Shown: positions 21,697-33,125 of the stretch, in pieces | How the letters are laid out: each line of letters starts with the position of its first letter | Numbering within the stretch: the first letter of the stretch is position 1 | Assembly: GCA_029582165.1 (NCBI GenBank) | Contig: CM055884.1 | Span: forward strand, 14,898,537-14,962,536 | DNA from: Portulaca oleracea | Lineage: Eukaryota > Streptophyta > Magnoliopsida > Caryophyllales > Portulacaceae | Direction: 5' to 3' | DNA: 64,000 nucleotides | Translations under genes and position numbers: made by a program | The notes under the pieces: model-generated | The model's database searches: none | What the model saw: only the letters and a program-made list of their open reading frames with translations | What the model was told of the DNA's origin: nothing

Positions 21697-23218
21697 GGTT
21701 GTAGGGATATTGTAAGAGTCCCGGAACCTAAGAAAAGAAAGTTAGGTGAAAGAGGAATTGAGTGCATCTTTATAGGCTATGCTCAAAATAGCAAAGCTTA
21801 TAGGTTTTTGGTGGTTGAGCGAAATGAGTACATTTCGGTGAATACTGTTATGGAATCAATAGATGCAATTTTTGATGAGACTAGGTTCTCTTCAATTCTT
21901 AGACCTAAAGATATGAGTCAAGATATTGTTCCTCTAATTGAGCCTCAAGATGAAAATCATGAGGGTATATCCATACAAGATAATCTTTTGAGTCATGATG
22001 TTACTCATGATGAAGAAGATGAAAGTATTGAATTAAGGAGTAAAAAATCAAGGAAACCAAAGGATTTTGGTTCGGACTTCTATGTTTATTTAGTAGAAGG
22101 ATCAAGGGATTCAATTGAAAGTGAGACCCTATGTATGTACAACATAGATAACGATCCTAAAACCTTTAAAGATGCTATGCAATCTCATGATGCTTCTTTG
22201 TGGAAAGAAGCGGTACAATATGAGATTGATTCAATAATGGAAAACAATGTTTGGATATTGGTTGACCTTCCTCCAAGAAGTAAACCAATTACCTCTAAGT
22301 GGATCTTTAAAAGGAAAAGAAAAGTAGATGGTACCATTGAGAGGTATAAAGCCCGGTTGGTAGTAAGGGGCTTTACTCAAAAGTATGGTATTTACTACTT
22401 TGATACATATGCACCGGTAGCTAGGATAGCTTCAATACGTATATTGTTGGCTTTAGCTACCATCCACAAGCTAGTTATCCATCAAATGGATGTCAAAACG
22501 GCATTCTTAAATGGAGAACTAGAAGAGGAGGTGTATATGGAACAACCCGAAGGGTTTGTTGTTGAAGGTCAAGAAAAGAAAGTTTGTAAACTTATAAGGT
22601 CCTTATATGGACTTAAGCAAGCACCTAAGCAATGGCATCAAAAATTTGATGAAGTAGTGCTTTCAAGTGGATATAAGATCAATGAATCGGATAAGTGCAT
22701 ATACTCTAAGTTTAAGAATGGAAAAGGGGTGATTAGGCCTATACGTTGATGACATGTTGATCTTTGGGACCGACATGGAACAAGTTGATAAGACCAAAGA
22801 ATTTCTATCCTCAAAGTTCTCTATGAAGGACATGGGTGAAGCGGATGTAATTCTTGGTATTAAGATCATTAGAAATAATGATGGAATAAGTTTATCTCAA
22901 GAGCATTACATTGAGAAAATATTAAACAAGTTTGGAGGTGATAAGATATATTCGGCAGTGACACCTTATGATTCAAATAAGAAACTAGAGAAAAATTTGG
23001 GTTCTCCGGTTAATCAACTTGAGTACGCTAAGTTGATAGGAAGTCTCATATATGCTATGACAAGTACAAGGCCAGACATTGCTTATGCAATGTGCATGTT
23101 AAGTAGGTTTACAAGTAATCCGAGTAATATGCATTGGTTTGCAATTCGGAGAGTATTAAGATACTTAGCTGGTACTAAAGGTTATCAACTCACTTATAAG
23201 GGAGACCTTCGGTATTAG
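21697..23218 (+). pseudogene. pol: copia reverse transcriptase (frameshifted)
   Basis: After the stop the frame continues through the integrase C-terminus into RT: WKEAVQYEIDSIMENNVW, KWIFKRKRKVDGTIERYKAR, HQMDVKTAFLNGELEEEVYM and RSLYGLKQAPKQWH. At about 22740, right at the catalytic box, an extra base shifts the frame; the box itself, YVDDM, is read in the second frame (22754-23218), followed by VILGIKI and RPDIAYAMCMLSRF. This second frame stops at 23216-23218 and another shift leads into RNase H. Both shifts would truncate the enzyme. Confidence 0.94.
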
Positions 23219-23766
23219 AAGGATACTTGGATGCGAGTTGGATAAATAAAGGGGATTTCTCCTCTACCAGTGGATGGGTGTTTCTACTAGGAGGTGGAGC
23301 GGTTTCTTGGGGTTCTAAGAAACAAGCTAATATAGCGGACTCTACTATGTCTTCGGAATTAGTAGCGTTATACGCTGCTTGTAAGGAAGCGGAATGGTTA
23401 AGGAACTTATTATTAGAAATACCGGTTTGGTATAAGCCAATGGCTCCAATCACAATTCATTGTGATAGTAAAACTACTCTTGATGTAATACATGTTTACA
23501 ATGGCAAGTCAAGGCACATTGGTTTGAGACATGCTTATATACATCAACTTATAAGGGATGGAGTAGTGACATCAAGATATATCAAATCAAAAGAAAACTT
23601 AGTCGATCCTTTAACCAAAGGGTTGTCTAGAGATTTGATAAAAGGCACTTCAAAGGGGATGGGTTTAAGTGTAGCTCGAATATCTACTACTCACGACAAA
23701 GACTCAACTTTACGAATTGGAATACTACCAATTTCTAAAGTTCAAATGAGTGCGGAGTTGTCTTAA
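23219..23766 (+). pseudogene. pol: copia RNase H
   Basis: The frame contains [38 protein letters not shown] and [11 protein letters not shown], then [13 protein letters not shown] and TKGLSRDL. These hold the acidic residues of the copia RNase H site (D in the first block, E in STMSSE, D in HCDS). It would remove the RNA template. It ends at 23766, followed by about 500 bases of untranslated sequence and a purine-rich AGCGGGGGA run before the 3' LTR. Confidence 0.94.
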
Positions 23767-24279
23767 TTAGTAGGAAGCATCAAATTTTTATCCCAAGGTC
23801 AAGTGATGCTTAGCAAACTGTAATGACAAGAGGTTGAGTAGTAATACTCTTAGTAAACTTTGTGGAAAGCCTAGTTACAGGGGTGGTATGTTGCAAAGTT
23901 TACCTATGTAAGTGTAATGTGTGGCCGCATAAAGGGACTATGAGCTAGAGTTCCGAAACACTTATGAAGGATAAGGACACAAGGCCGGATAATAGTGTCA
24001 AAGGTATTTACACTCAAGATTAAAAATGTATGTGTGTTATGAGTATAGTCGGTCAATATAAATCCAAAGTTCAAAGCTATGTCTACTTTGTGATTTGGAT
24101 TCAATTTTGGCTCATATACACTAATTGAAAAGTTCAAAGAGTAATCTACTTTTCATTAGGCATATGTTTTGAGTTTCTCTGGTGATTACAAGTTAAGGTA
24201 TATTTCAAATAGCGGGGGTATAAGTTTCTCAAGTAAAGTTATTTCAAGGGTTTTACATACTCTTGAAATAGCGGGGGAT

Positions 24280-24971
24280 TGTTGGAAATATTTCAAGAGT
24301 ATAAGATAAGAATATAGCCAAAACAATTATATATTACAAGTACAAGGATCATATATAAGTAAAACATCAAGAATATGATCAACACAGGTAAAACTGGAAT
24401 CAACACAGGTCGTGTTGGCTTCCAGAGAGCAAGGAAAATGTTCCTGGGCTCAACACGGGTCGTGTTGCACCCAACAAGGACCGTGTTGATCCAACACGGA
24501 CCGTGTTGGAACCCAGAACAGTTTTAAATGTTAACGGCTATATGATTTTGTGTAATTAGTGTTTGATATTGTTATTAAGCACGATTATTATGAGATTGCA
24601 ACAGCTATATGACTTGACTTGGTCAAGGTCATATTAAGATCATGATCCTCCATTAAAGTCCCTTGATTACCCTTTGACTAGGGTATCCTAAGGGGGTTGG
24701 AAGTCTCCTAAAAATAGGAGACGTTACCAAACTATTTGACACACCATTCTAAGCAATCACATCTTCATTCTTGTCTAGACTGCAGCTATACTTGAGTGAT
24801 TCAAGTGAGAGACTTTTATTTTGAGTGTTACAAGTGCTAAGCTTTATCCCTTTGAACATTTACGGTATAGTAAATAGTTCTTAAGGAAAGTGAGTGTTAA
24901 GCCACGACTCTTAGCGTTATCCAAGCGACTTTCCATTGTTTCATATACCGTTTACTCCCTTTCTTCCAACA
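24280..24971 (+). repeat. 3' LTR of the copia element
   Basis: Matches 18918-19606 along its length and begins directly after the polypurine run GCGGGGGAT. The palindrome block (about 24380-24512) has a different arrangement and different variants (ACCGTG in place of GTCGTG) compared with the 5' LTR. Confidence 0.95.
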
Positions 24972-25134
24972 CAAGTTTTCCTAAAATAAATTGCAAGAGT
25001 GAACACAAATTAAATTACTTGCTTAGGGTGGCGCGATATGTGTGGGTGTGGTAGTGAGAAACTTTTTTAACACTCACACATACACAAAAATATATATAAA
25101 TAACAAATATATATAAATATATGAGAATGAATCA

Positions 25135-25360
25135 CATGAGCATGAAACTTTGGTGGGCATGTGAGCATGGATGGACATCAAGTATTGTATTTGAGGACAT
25201 CAAACATTGTTTCAATGGACATCAAGTTTGCATAAGAAGATCACGAGAACATCATTTCACCATGCAAACTTGATATCCATTGAAACAATACTTGATGTCC
25301 ACATAATAATTACTTGATGCCCATCCAAGCTCACATGCTCATCGAAGTTCTATGTTCATA
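25135..25360. repeat. imperfect foldback (hairpin) element
   Basis: The left arm (GAGCATGTGAGC-type sequence, then GATGGACATCAAGTATTG and CATCAAGTTTGCAT) reappears reverse-complemented on the right (ATGCAAACTTGAT, CAATACTTGATGTCC, GCTCACATGCTCAT). The arms are about 100 bases with a short centre, as in MITE-like foldbacks. The end motifs and TSD are not certain. Confidence 0.6.
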
Positions 25361-25382
25361 TATATATATATATATATATATA

Positions 25383-25917
25383 GGGAAATTCGATTCTAAT
25401 AATCCCCACTTTTGCAAATTGGATGACAATAATCCCTACTTTCAATTTGTATTCTGGTGGTTCAAAACAAAATAAAATTGTATTGTAGTGGGACATAAGC
25501 GAGAGTATACCCTAAATATCATAGATTTTGTGTTGTATTTGATTCCAAACTTTGTATAACACTTTACCATGATTTTTAATGAATTTACAGCACTTCTCAC
25601 AAATTTTTTGAATTTCTTTCTATTTCTTATGATTTTTTCTATTTTATTCTTTTTAAAAAATCATATTAATTGCTCGGAATCTCAAAAAAATAATTTAAAA
25701 AATGTTTTAGCAACTAGACTTCATTAGCTATCTGAGGGCAGGAATGAAAAAAACAAAAACAATATGGGGTAGGCATGAAAAAAATAAAAAGAATGTGGTG
25801 ATGGATTTGGTATCAATACAATACAATTTTTTTTTTTTTGGACCACCAGAATACAAATTGAAAGTAGGGATTATTGTCATCCAATTTGCAAAAGTAGGGA
25901 TTATTAGAATCCAATTT

Positions 25918-25919
<2 letters not shown>
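25383..25919. mobile_element. long-TIR MITE, family 1, copy A
   Basis: The left end (AAATTCGATTCTAATAATCC, then GACAATAATCCCTACTTTC) is reverse-complemented at the right end, giving TIRs of about 70 bp that end in GGTCCAAAA-like sequence. TATATA lies on both sides, so it inserted in a TA repeat. The centre matches copy B (26990-27660), including GAGAGTATACCCTAAATATC. No transposase is present. Confidence 0.8.
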
Positions 25920-25920
<1 letters not shown>

Positions 25921-25990
<70 letters not shown>

Positions 25991-25991
25991 A
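25921..25991. repeat. TA dinucleotide microsatellite
   Basis: About 70 bases of alternating TA with two ACA interruptions at the right end. It separates the MITE from the next TIR element. Confidence 0.97.
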
Positions 25992-25992
25992 C

Positions 25993-26989
25993 TAATAACA
26001 TTTACCCCCCACAAAGTATCGTAAAAAGAAGATTTTACCCCTAATATTTAGGAAATTTCATTTACCCTACCTTAACCTATAACAAATGTATTCAATATGT
26101 TACCTAACCTTTGCAATAAATATTTAATCATAATTTTTCAGATTTGCTTAGTTATTTTATTTCATGAATTGACCATCATGTCCTTACTATAACTAACCTT
26201 AAGTGAAAGTATTTTTTATGTTTGTTTTTAAGAGACAAAAAATCAACCCTTCTGCCATTCTTCTCCCTCTTTATTTTATTCTCTAGAAGTTATGAAAATT
26301 CACCCCTTTCTTAACTGCTAGGTTATTTGTGGGTATTGGCAAGGGACAAATATTGGCTTCCAAGGATGTTATGTCTTTGCTACTGCAAACATGGTTGGTG
26401 TCGTTTTATGATGATTTCGCATGGATGAGGAGGGCATCAAATGGACTTGACTGACATTCTATCGAAGATGGTCTAAGTAACACCATTCTTACCCTGCCTT
26501 TGTGAGTTCTGTTCACTGATCTCATTATTCGACGCTAGTTTCATATCAGATACTAGTCTAGCAGGTGATTGACAGTAAACTTTGGGAGGTTACCCATGAT
26601 CAGGTAAGATTTGAAGCCATGGTGGTGGTGATGGTTGGGTGGGAAGGATTATGAAACTAGAAATAAGAGAGTTTGGGTGATAAAAAAAAAAAGGAGCAAG
26701 AGAGTTTGGAGGTTTGGAGGTTTGAAAATGATGATAGATGGAACATGACGATGTAACTGAGAATAACAGAGAAACAATGGGGCACTGTTGTCTTTTTCTT
26801 TAAAAAAATTAGGGGTAAAGTCGTCCATTCATATTAAAATGAAAGGGTAGTTTTGTCCAAAATATTGACTTGCCGGATTAGGTGGGTATTTATTATATTA
26901 ATAAAGCTTAGGTAGGGTTAATTGAATTTCTGAAACATAAGGGGTAAAATCGTCTTTTTGCAATACTTGGAAGAGGGTAAATGTTATTA
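25993..26989. mobile_element. TIR element of about 1 kb, non-autonomous
   Basis: The ends TAATAACATTTACCC (25993) and GGGTAAATGTTATTA (26989) are perfect 15-bp inverted repeats, and similarity continues for about 90 bp (GATTTTACCCCTAATATTT against its partner near 26935). The centre (26310-26800) is unrelated to the arms and shows no transposase frame. Flanks are a TA repeat and another MITE, so no TSD could be read; the TIR style suggests a Mutator-like element. Confidence 0.78.
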
Positions 26990-27656
26990 ATTGGACTCTA
27001 ATAATCCCGATTTTTAAGAATTGGACAATAATTAATAATCCCTACTATAAAATTGGATTCTGATGGTCCAAAAATAAATAAAATTGGATTGTAGTGGGAC
27101 ATCATCGAGAGTATACCCTAAATATCATAGATTTTGTGTTGCATTAGATTCAAAACATAATGTAACACTTTACCATGATTTTTAATGAATTTTCGGCGTT
27201 TCTCCCGATTTTTTTAAATTTTTTACTATTTTTTACGTTTTTTTTATTTTTGTTACATTTAAAAAATCATAACAATTGCTCAGATTCTCAAAAAAAATAA
27301 TTTAAAAATTGTTTTAGTAACTATAATTCACTACCTTTCTGGGGGCAAGAACGGAAAAACAAAAATAATATTGGATAGGAATGAAAAAAATATAATTCTC
27401 CTCTGTTTTTGATACGGATCCGTTGTAATCAGTCTCTCCATGAAGTTTCATTCATGGGGTAAGGCTGCCTCCATTAGGATCCCCCAGACCGCGCTCAAAC
27501 GTGTCACCTGGGAGGTTGTTGTCGTTGTTGTGGAGGTGGAGGTGGATTTGGTACCACTAAAATCCAACTTTTTTTTTTTTGGACCACCAGAGTACAAAAC
27601 GAGACTAGGGATTATCGCTATCCAATTCATGAAAGTTGGGATTATTATAATCCAAT

Positions 27657-27660
<4 letters not shown>
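26990..27660. mobile_element. long-TIR MITE, family 1, copy B
   Basis: Same TIRs as copy A (GGACTCTAATAATCCC on the left, GGGATTATTATAATCCAATT on the right) and the same centre, but about 130 bp longer because of a G/T-rich insertion near 27400-27550. It also borders a TA repeat on its right. Confidence 0.8.
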
Positions 27661-27754
<94 letters not shown>

Positions 27755-27770
27755 GTATATATATATATAA
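27661..27770. repeat. TA dinucleotide microsatellite
   Basis: About 110 bases of TA with GTATA and ACACG interruptions, immediately right of MITE copy B. Confidence 0.97.
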
Positions 27771-28711
27771 TGCTAGCATCCTTCCTCCATATTATTTGTT
27801 TGGGAGAATGATACACATCTTAACTCAAGATGGTTAATAACCATCTTGAATTGTTTATATTTCACATTTTGTTAACTTTTAATAATATTTTCTCTAATAA
27901 TTGCGTATATTTATCAACTACAAGAGTATAATACTTATTAGCTAGGTGAAAAAAATATAAATAATATCTAATTTCATCAATCATAGTAGAAAATGCACAT
28001 TAATTTTATGCATAGTTTTATATTTAGGAAAAAATATAAATAAATATTTTTATATTGTTAATATGTTATAATGACCCTCAAAGTAATGAAATATACCTTT
28101 TCAATGATTTGAATATACTTACATTTAATTTTTTGAGTGATTTATATGAGATGTAAAATGATTAAGAATCATCCTACATCAAGATATTTATCATTTTGCA
28201 TTTGCTTATTAGACTGCCTAGGAAATGTGGAAAGATCACATATGACGTAACAATAAAAGGGAGGCAGGAGGACAGACAAGGCTGACAGTATGGAGAGATA
28301 GTAAAAGTTGTAACAAGAGCCAATACCAAGAATTTGGTCCAAACTGGAGCTCAATTATTGGTGTTGTGAAAGAAGGCATACAAATGCACTAATTTTACAC
28401 CTAGACTTGGTCCCCGATGAGGTAGATCGATATTGCCATTTGCACTTAGTTTTGGAATTGTCCTCCTCATGCACCCTAAGCAAACTCATGTGGGGAGTGT
28501 CGATGCTTGAAAGCAACCAGTCCAGTGCTTTTGATGTTTATGAATTATGACTGCAGAGTTTACAATACATGATTGGAAGCCGATCTATCATTATTTGATG
28601 GGATGCCAACCTAACTAAACTCCTCCTTTGAAAATTAGGATTACCCTAATTACCTAATCTAATACATACGGACATTGTTCTATAATGGACCAATGATATA
28701 TTTACTGGGGT
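27771..28711. other. AT-rich spacer, no gene seen
   Basis: No ORF with a recognisable domain, element end or RNA gene was found. Confidence 0.6.
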
Positions 28712-29186
28712 ATTTTGCATTTTGGACCCCGAAGTATAGTATAATTAATTTTCTAGATCTTTAATTTTCATTGTTAATTTTTTGGACCCTAAAGATTATG
28801 AGCTGAATTTAAAAAAAAATAAAACTTTTAAAGTTTGTTGGCTGAGAAAAAGGCACGTGTACCGTTTTTTTTTTCTTCCCTCGTTTGAATTACTCTCCCG
28901 ATTGTCATCAACTTTGAGACTAAGGTTAAAGCTGATAATGTAACTATAATACACATCTCTTATTCATATTGGAACTACTTATACCCCTGGTACTTAGGGT
29001 CTAAGTAGATCTGATATGAATAAAAGAGGTACATTATAGCTTCACTATCAGCCTTAACCTAAGTCATGAAGTTTGACACTAATCGGGAGATAAATTCAAA
29101 CATGGAAAGAAAGAAAAAAAATTAGCGTTCAAAATCAAGGGTTCAAAAAATTAATTACCCTATACTTCAAGGTCCAAAATGTAAAC
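28712..29186. mobile_element. long-TIR MITE, family 2, copy 1
   Basis: The left arm (CATTTTGGACCCCGAAGTAT) is repeated reverse-complemented at the right end (TATACTTCAAGGTCCAAAAT). Complementarity goes on deep into the element: TTCAAACATGGAAAGAAAGA near 29095 pairs with TTCTTCCCTCGTTTGAA near 28876, and ATACACATCTCTTATTCATAT pairs with ATATGAATAAAAGAGGTACAT around the centre. Nearly the whole element is one foldback. A related copy lies at 54980-58342. Confidence 0.82.
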
Positions 29187-29796
29187 ATTTGCACTCATTC
29201 ATTGGATTTATGTATCTCATATATGGATGTTCAACCATAAGCAAGTGAGAATCTCACTCTCACTTACTCAGCCAAAAAAAGTGAGAATCTCATCTATCAC
29301 CCAATATATATTATATGCACTCAAAGTATGTGTTCAAGATATTTGCGAGTGAACAATTATAATAATCAGAGTGAATAACCTAATATATGTGAGGGAACAG
29401 CCTAATATATATGTAGATGAACAATCGGAGCATCTAGAACACATGCTCTGGGTGCACCTAATAAATTGCACCTATAACCGCTCTAAAGTTTAATAGCATT
29501 TGAAGTTAGTGTGAAAATAATGAGTATTTTGGTGTTACAACCCTGACTATAATTGATCATCCGTTGACTCTTTAACATCAATGGGTTTGAACCTCCTTTT
29601 AGCATTTGAAGTTAGTCTGAAAAATGTTGCAAGTAATCGTGCATTCCCTACAACATTGTGAAAGAATAGCAAGATTCACTTTTTCTCTCCTCTCTCCATC
29701 TGTTCTTTTTTTCCCCCATTAATTCTCTTCCCAAAGGTTGTGGCACACGTTGGGCATGGAGGCATACCAGTCACATGTCTGGCCTTGCTTGCTCAC
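29187..29796. other. spacer, no gene seen
   Basis: Ordinary AT-rich sequence with no recognised domain or element boundary. Confidence 0.55.
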
Positions 29797-29799
29797 TTA

Positions 29800-30063
29800 G
29801 GGTCCGTTTGGACCTAGGAAAACAGGATGGAAAAAAAATCTCGTGGAAAAAAAATTAGGAGGAAAAAATTTTTGGGGTAAAGTAAATTTCTTTTTCTTGT
29901 TTGGTTTAAGTAAATTTTGAAGGAAAAAATCTATTTTCTATTCAATTTTCTTTTCCTTATTTGGTTTGTGGAAAAATAAATGGAAAAATAAAATTTACAA
30001 GAAAACTTGTAAATATCAAGTTTCATATTTTTAGATCATATGATGTGATTTGGGAGAGAAAGA

Positions 30064-30100
<37 letters not shown>

Positions 30101-30154
30101 AAGAGAACTAGAGAGATAGAGAGAGTGACAAAGAGAGAGTTAGAGAGAGAGAGC

Positions 30155-30191
<37 letters not shown>

Positions 30192-30240
30192 AGAGAGAGA
30201 GAGAGAGAACGTTAGAGTTAGAGAGAGAGAGAGAGAACGT

Positions 30241-30273
<33 letters not shown>

Positions 30274-30391
30274 AAGAGAAGACTTAGAGAGAAAGAAGAG
30301 AGAGTGCGCGAGAGATAGAGGGAAGAGAGTTAGAGAGAGAGAGAGAAGATACTTAGAGAGAGAAAGAGAGAAGAGAGAATAGAGAGAGCGC

Positions 30392-30432
<41 letters not shown>

Positions 30433-30671
30433 AAGTTAGAGAGAGAGAGAAGAGAGTTAGAGAGTTAGAGAGAGAGAGAGAGAGAAGAAACTTAGAGAGA
30501 GAGAGAGGGAGAGAGAGAGAGAGAGGAGAGAGTTAGAGAGAGAGAGAGAGAGAGAGAAGAGAGTTAGAGAGAGGAAAATTAGAGAGAGAGAGAGAGAGAG
30601 AAGAGAGAAGAAAGTTAGAGAGAGAGAGAAAAAAGAGACTTAGATAGAGAGAGAGAGAGAGAGAAACGAGT

Positions 30672-30708
<37 letters not shown>

Positions 30709-30938
30709 GAGTTAGAGAGAGGATGAAAAGAAAGGTTGGCTTTGATCTAAAATTTTTCTCCCAACTTTCCTTTCATTTTTGAAGGGAAAATTTTTTATTC
30801 ATTGTTACTCCAAATTTTCCATGCAATTTTCCAACTATTTTTTTTCCATTCCTTTTTCTTCAATCCAAACATAGGAAAGATTTTCATTTTCCAAAATAAT
30901 TTTTTTTCCATGCTGTTTTCCGAGGTCCAAACGGACCC
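29800..30938. mobile_element. Tourist/Harbinger-like MITE carrying a GA tract
   Basis: Terminal inverted repeats GGGTCCGTTTGGACC and GGTCCAAACGGACCC are flanked by the 3-bp duplication TTA (29797-29799 and 30939-30941), the target preference of PIF/Harbinger elements. The arms (about 250 and 215 bp) remain roughly complementary. The middle is taken over by a GA-rich tract of about 670 bp. No transposase. Confidence 0.85.
30054..30722 (+). repeat. GA-rich compound microsatellite/minisatellite
   Basis: Mostly (GA)n, punctuated at irregular intervals by GTTAGAGA, AACGTTAGAGA and AAGAAAGTTAGAGA, so larger units containing TTAGAG have also been duplicated. It lies wholly inside the MITE. Confidence 0.97.
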
Positions 30939-30941
30939 TTA

Positions 30942-32789
30942 CTGTCTCTCATACCTTCCATGACAGCGGATCTTTATCACGCGTATCTCATATTGCTAGG
31001 AATGCTCTAAACAGCCCCCACAAAATAGTTTTTAAGCATCTTATTTTTAGTATAAAATTAATATTATTGCATATTACATTTGAAAAGAAATTGTGATTGA
31101 ATTACATCTTTACAATGCCGCTCCTGTACGTATATATTATAAAATTACATTTTTCTTTGTACCTGTTTAGATTTATTTTTATAAAAAAAATTATTTATAA
31201 TATGTTTTCCTGAATGTGCTTATTCGTTTGAGTGTCATTTCTGTTCATTGCCATAACCAACAAACACTAGTGCCTTAGAATTCAAATTAAGCATATATAT
31301 CTGCCTAAAGCTAGTGTTAGAAATCATAAAAATTACTAATTTTAAAGTTAGGTAAGACAATTTTAATCAAATAAAATAATTTCATTATAAAACGTCTAAA
31401 CACACCTATAGTGAAGATTATGAACTAACGACTATATTGCATCTCTAAAATATATATACAAAATTCAACCTTCAATTAGCTAATATAAATGCTACTAATG
31501 TCGAACTCTGAATGCTAAAGGGTAAATAAAAGCAATCTGATCAAATAGATCGCACCATCCATTGAGTATGTAGGTGGCTATATAACCCCTTAATCAAGTC
31601 CTCATTTGCTATACATCCACATTTAGGGGAAGTACTCTAACCATTGATTGAGTATTCTTTCTCTTGACTGATCATTGGTGCTTTCTTGCTTGGCTAATTA
31701 GTTTAAGTTCTGAAATGTGTTTCGAGTGAAATAATTAAATAAGACGCATTAAATACATTATTGAGCAACTACTATAACAATAAATTTGTAGGAAAAACAT
31801 ATATTAATGCGGTTTGAATGATTCAGATATAGATAATCTTCCTCTAATAAATTGAAATTCATTAACTGGCTGATTTCGTGAATTTATAGAAAAATATTTG
31901 GAAAACCACTTAAGCTAATTTAAATGTAGGAGAAATCAAATTGAAAGACTTTTGAAAAACCAATAATTAAATCACCAAGAACTGTCATGTCATTATTCAA
32001 AATTATGGAAAAAAAATTTGAAGAATACAAAACTGAAAGCAACGTTTGGGCGGGCCCAAGCCCACTAAGCCGCCCTTTATTTATATATCATAAACTGACT
32101 CGTGGATTTCCCTTGTTCCTTAACCCACTTTATTTGATAATGAAAGTGTTTTGTACCCACGTAGATGGCCATCCTTTCCAGATCACTCTTCCAAGATCAG
32201 ACAAAATTAAATCAATATTTTATGTAAAATAATTAAAGATAAATTATTACAACAATAATAGTCGTATTCTCTTGCTGTTGCAAATTATTGTCATAATGTA
32301 GAATAAATAAATTCGAAGTGAATTATGCGCATCTAAGCATGGTGGACATTTCTACTCTATTTTATTAAAGATTAGCTCGTGGTACATTGCATTAAGAGTG
32401 TTGATTGCCAATTATATGGTCATTTCGGAAAAACAAGTAACTTAAAATTGCAGATAGTGATTTTGTTAGTGCATAGCTGTTTAAGTAGTTTACAGATTAG
32501 TGGTCAACTATTAGTGGATAGTTGTCTGTTCATATGAGTGTTAAAAAATGTGTCGGTTAAATTCAGTTGTTGGTAAGTTAGATCAATATATACAATTTGA
32601 TGTAAAGGAATATATATGTATAATTTTCAATGTTAAAATTTTTAAATGGCATTAATTATCAAAAAATATATAATACTTTTCAAATGTTAAATGCCATTTT
32701 TATTAATATTTATCACAAATATCAATTACATTAAACACTATTAGAAACAATAATTTAACTAATATTAATATTTTATTAGTTAATATTTA
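30942..32789. other. AT-rich spacer, no gene seen
   Basis: An 81-codon frame at 31987-32232 has no recognisable domain. No RNA gene or element end was found. Confidence 0.55.
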
Positions 32790-32998
32790 AAGGCATGTTC
32801 TTTTGGAAGGTAAAACTTACCTTTCTTATAGCTACCTTATATCTTTCCACTTACATTACATACACTATCCACATTACTCAATATATATTTAAACATTTAT
32901 ATATTTATCCCACGTTACCTTGCAATACCTATTTCAATCCTACACACTCCATAACCTTACTTACACTACATTCAGTTTACTAATGAAAAGAACATGAT
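32790..32998. mobile_element. possible small MITE
   Basis: GGCATGTTCTTTT near the left and AAAAGAACATGAT near the right form imperfect inverted ends around a C/T-rich centre. The TSD is unclear. Confidence 0.35.
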
Positions 32999-33125
32999 CT
33001 GATTTATCAAATATTACAGGCTACCACACTAATGTTGAACACTGTGTACGTCTTATGTCGAAATATGATCATGTTATGGATTTTGTGATGGTTTAATTAA
33101 AAAATAATTAACATTTAAATAAATA

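Larger units (their letters stand above)
18918..24971 (+). mobile_element. Ty1/copia retrotransposon, near full length
   Basis: Two LTRs of 689 and 692 bp bound a 4.7 kb internal region, with the exact duplication CAAGT on both sides (18913-18917 and 24972-24976). Order is gag, protease, integrase, RT, RNase H, the copia order. The LTRs differ at only a modest number of positions, so it is relatively young. Three in-frame stops and two frameshifts disable the polyprotein. It sits in or beside the LINE remnant. No canonical primer site TGGTATCAGAG follows the first LTR. Confidence 0.96.

Noticed and set aside
25921..25991. Tyr/Ile-repeat ORFs through the TA microsatellites (also near 27661-27770)
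   Set aside because: These are translations of a dinucleotide repeat on both strands, not genes.
31987..32232. 81-codon ORF as a possible host gene
   Set aside because: No domain, no splice or promoter context, surrounded by AT-rich spacer.
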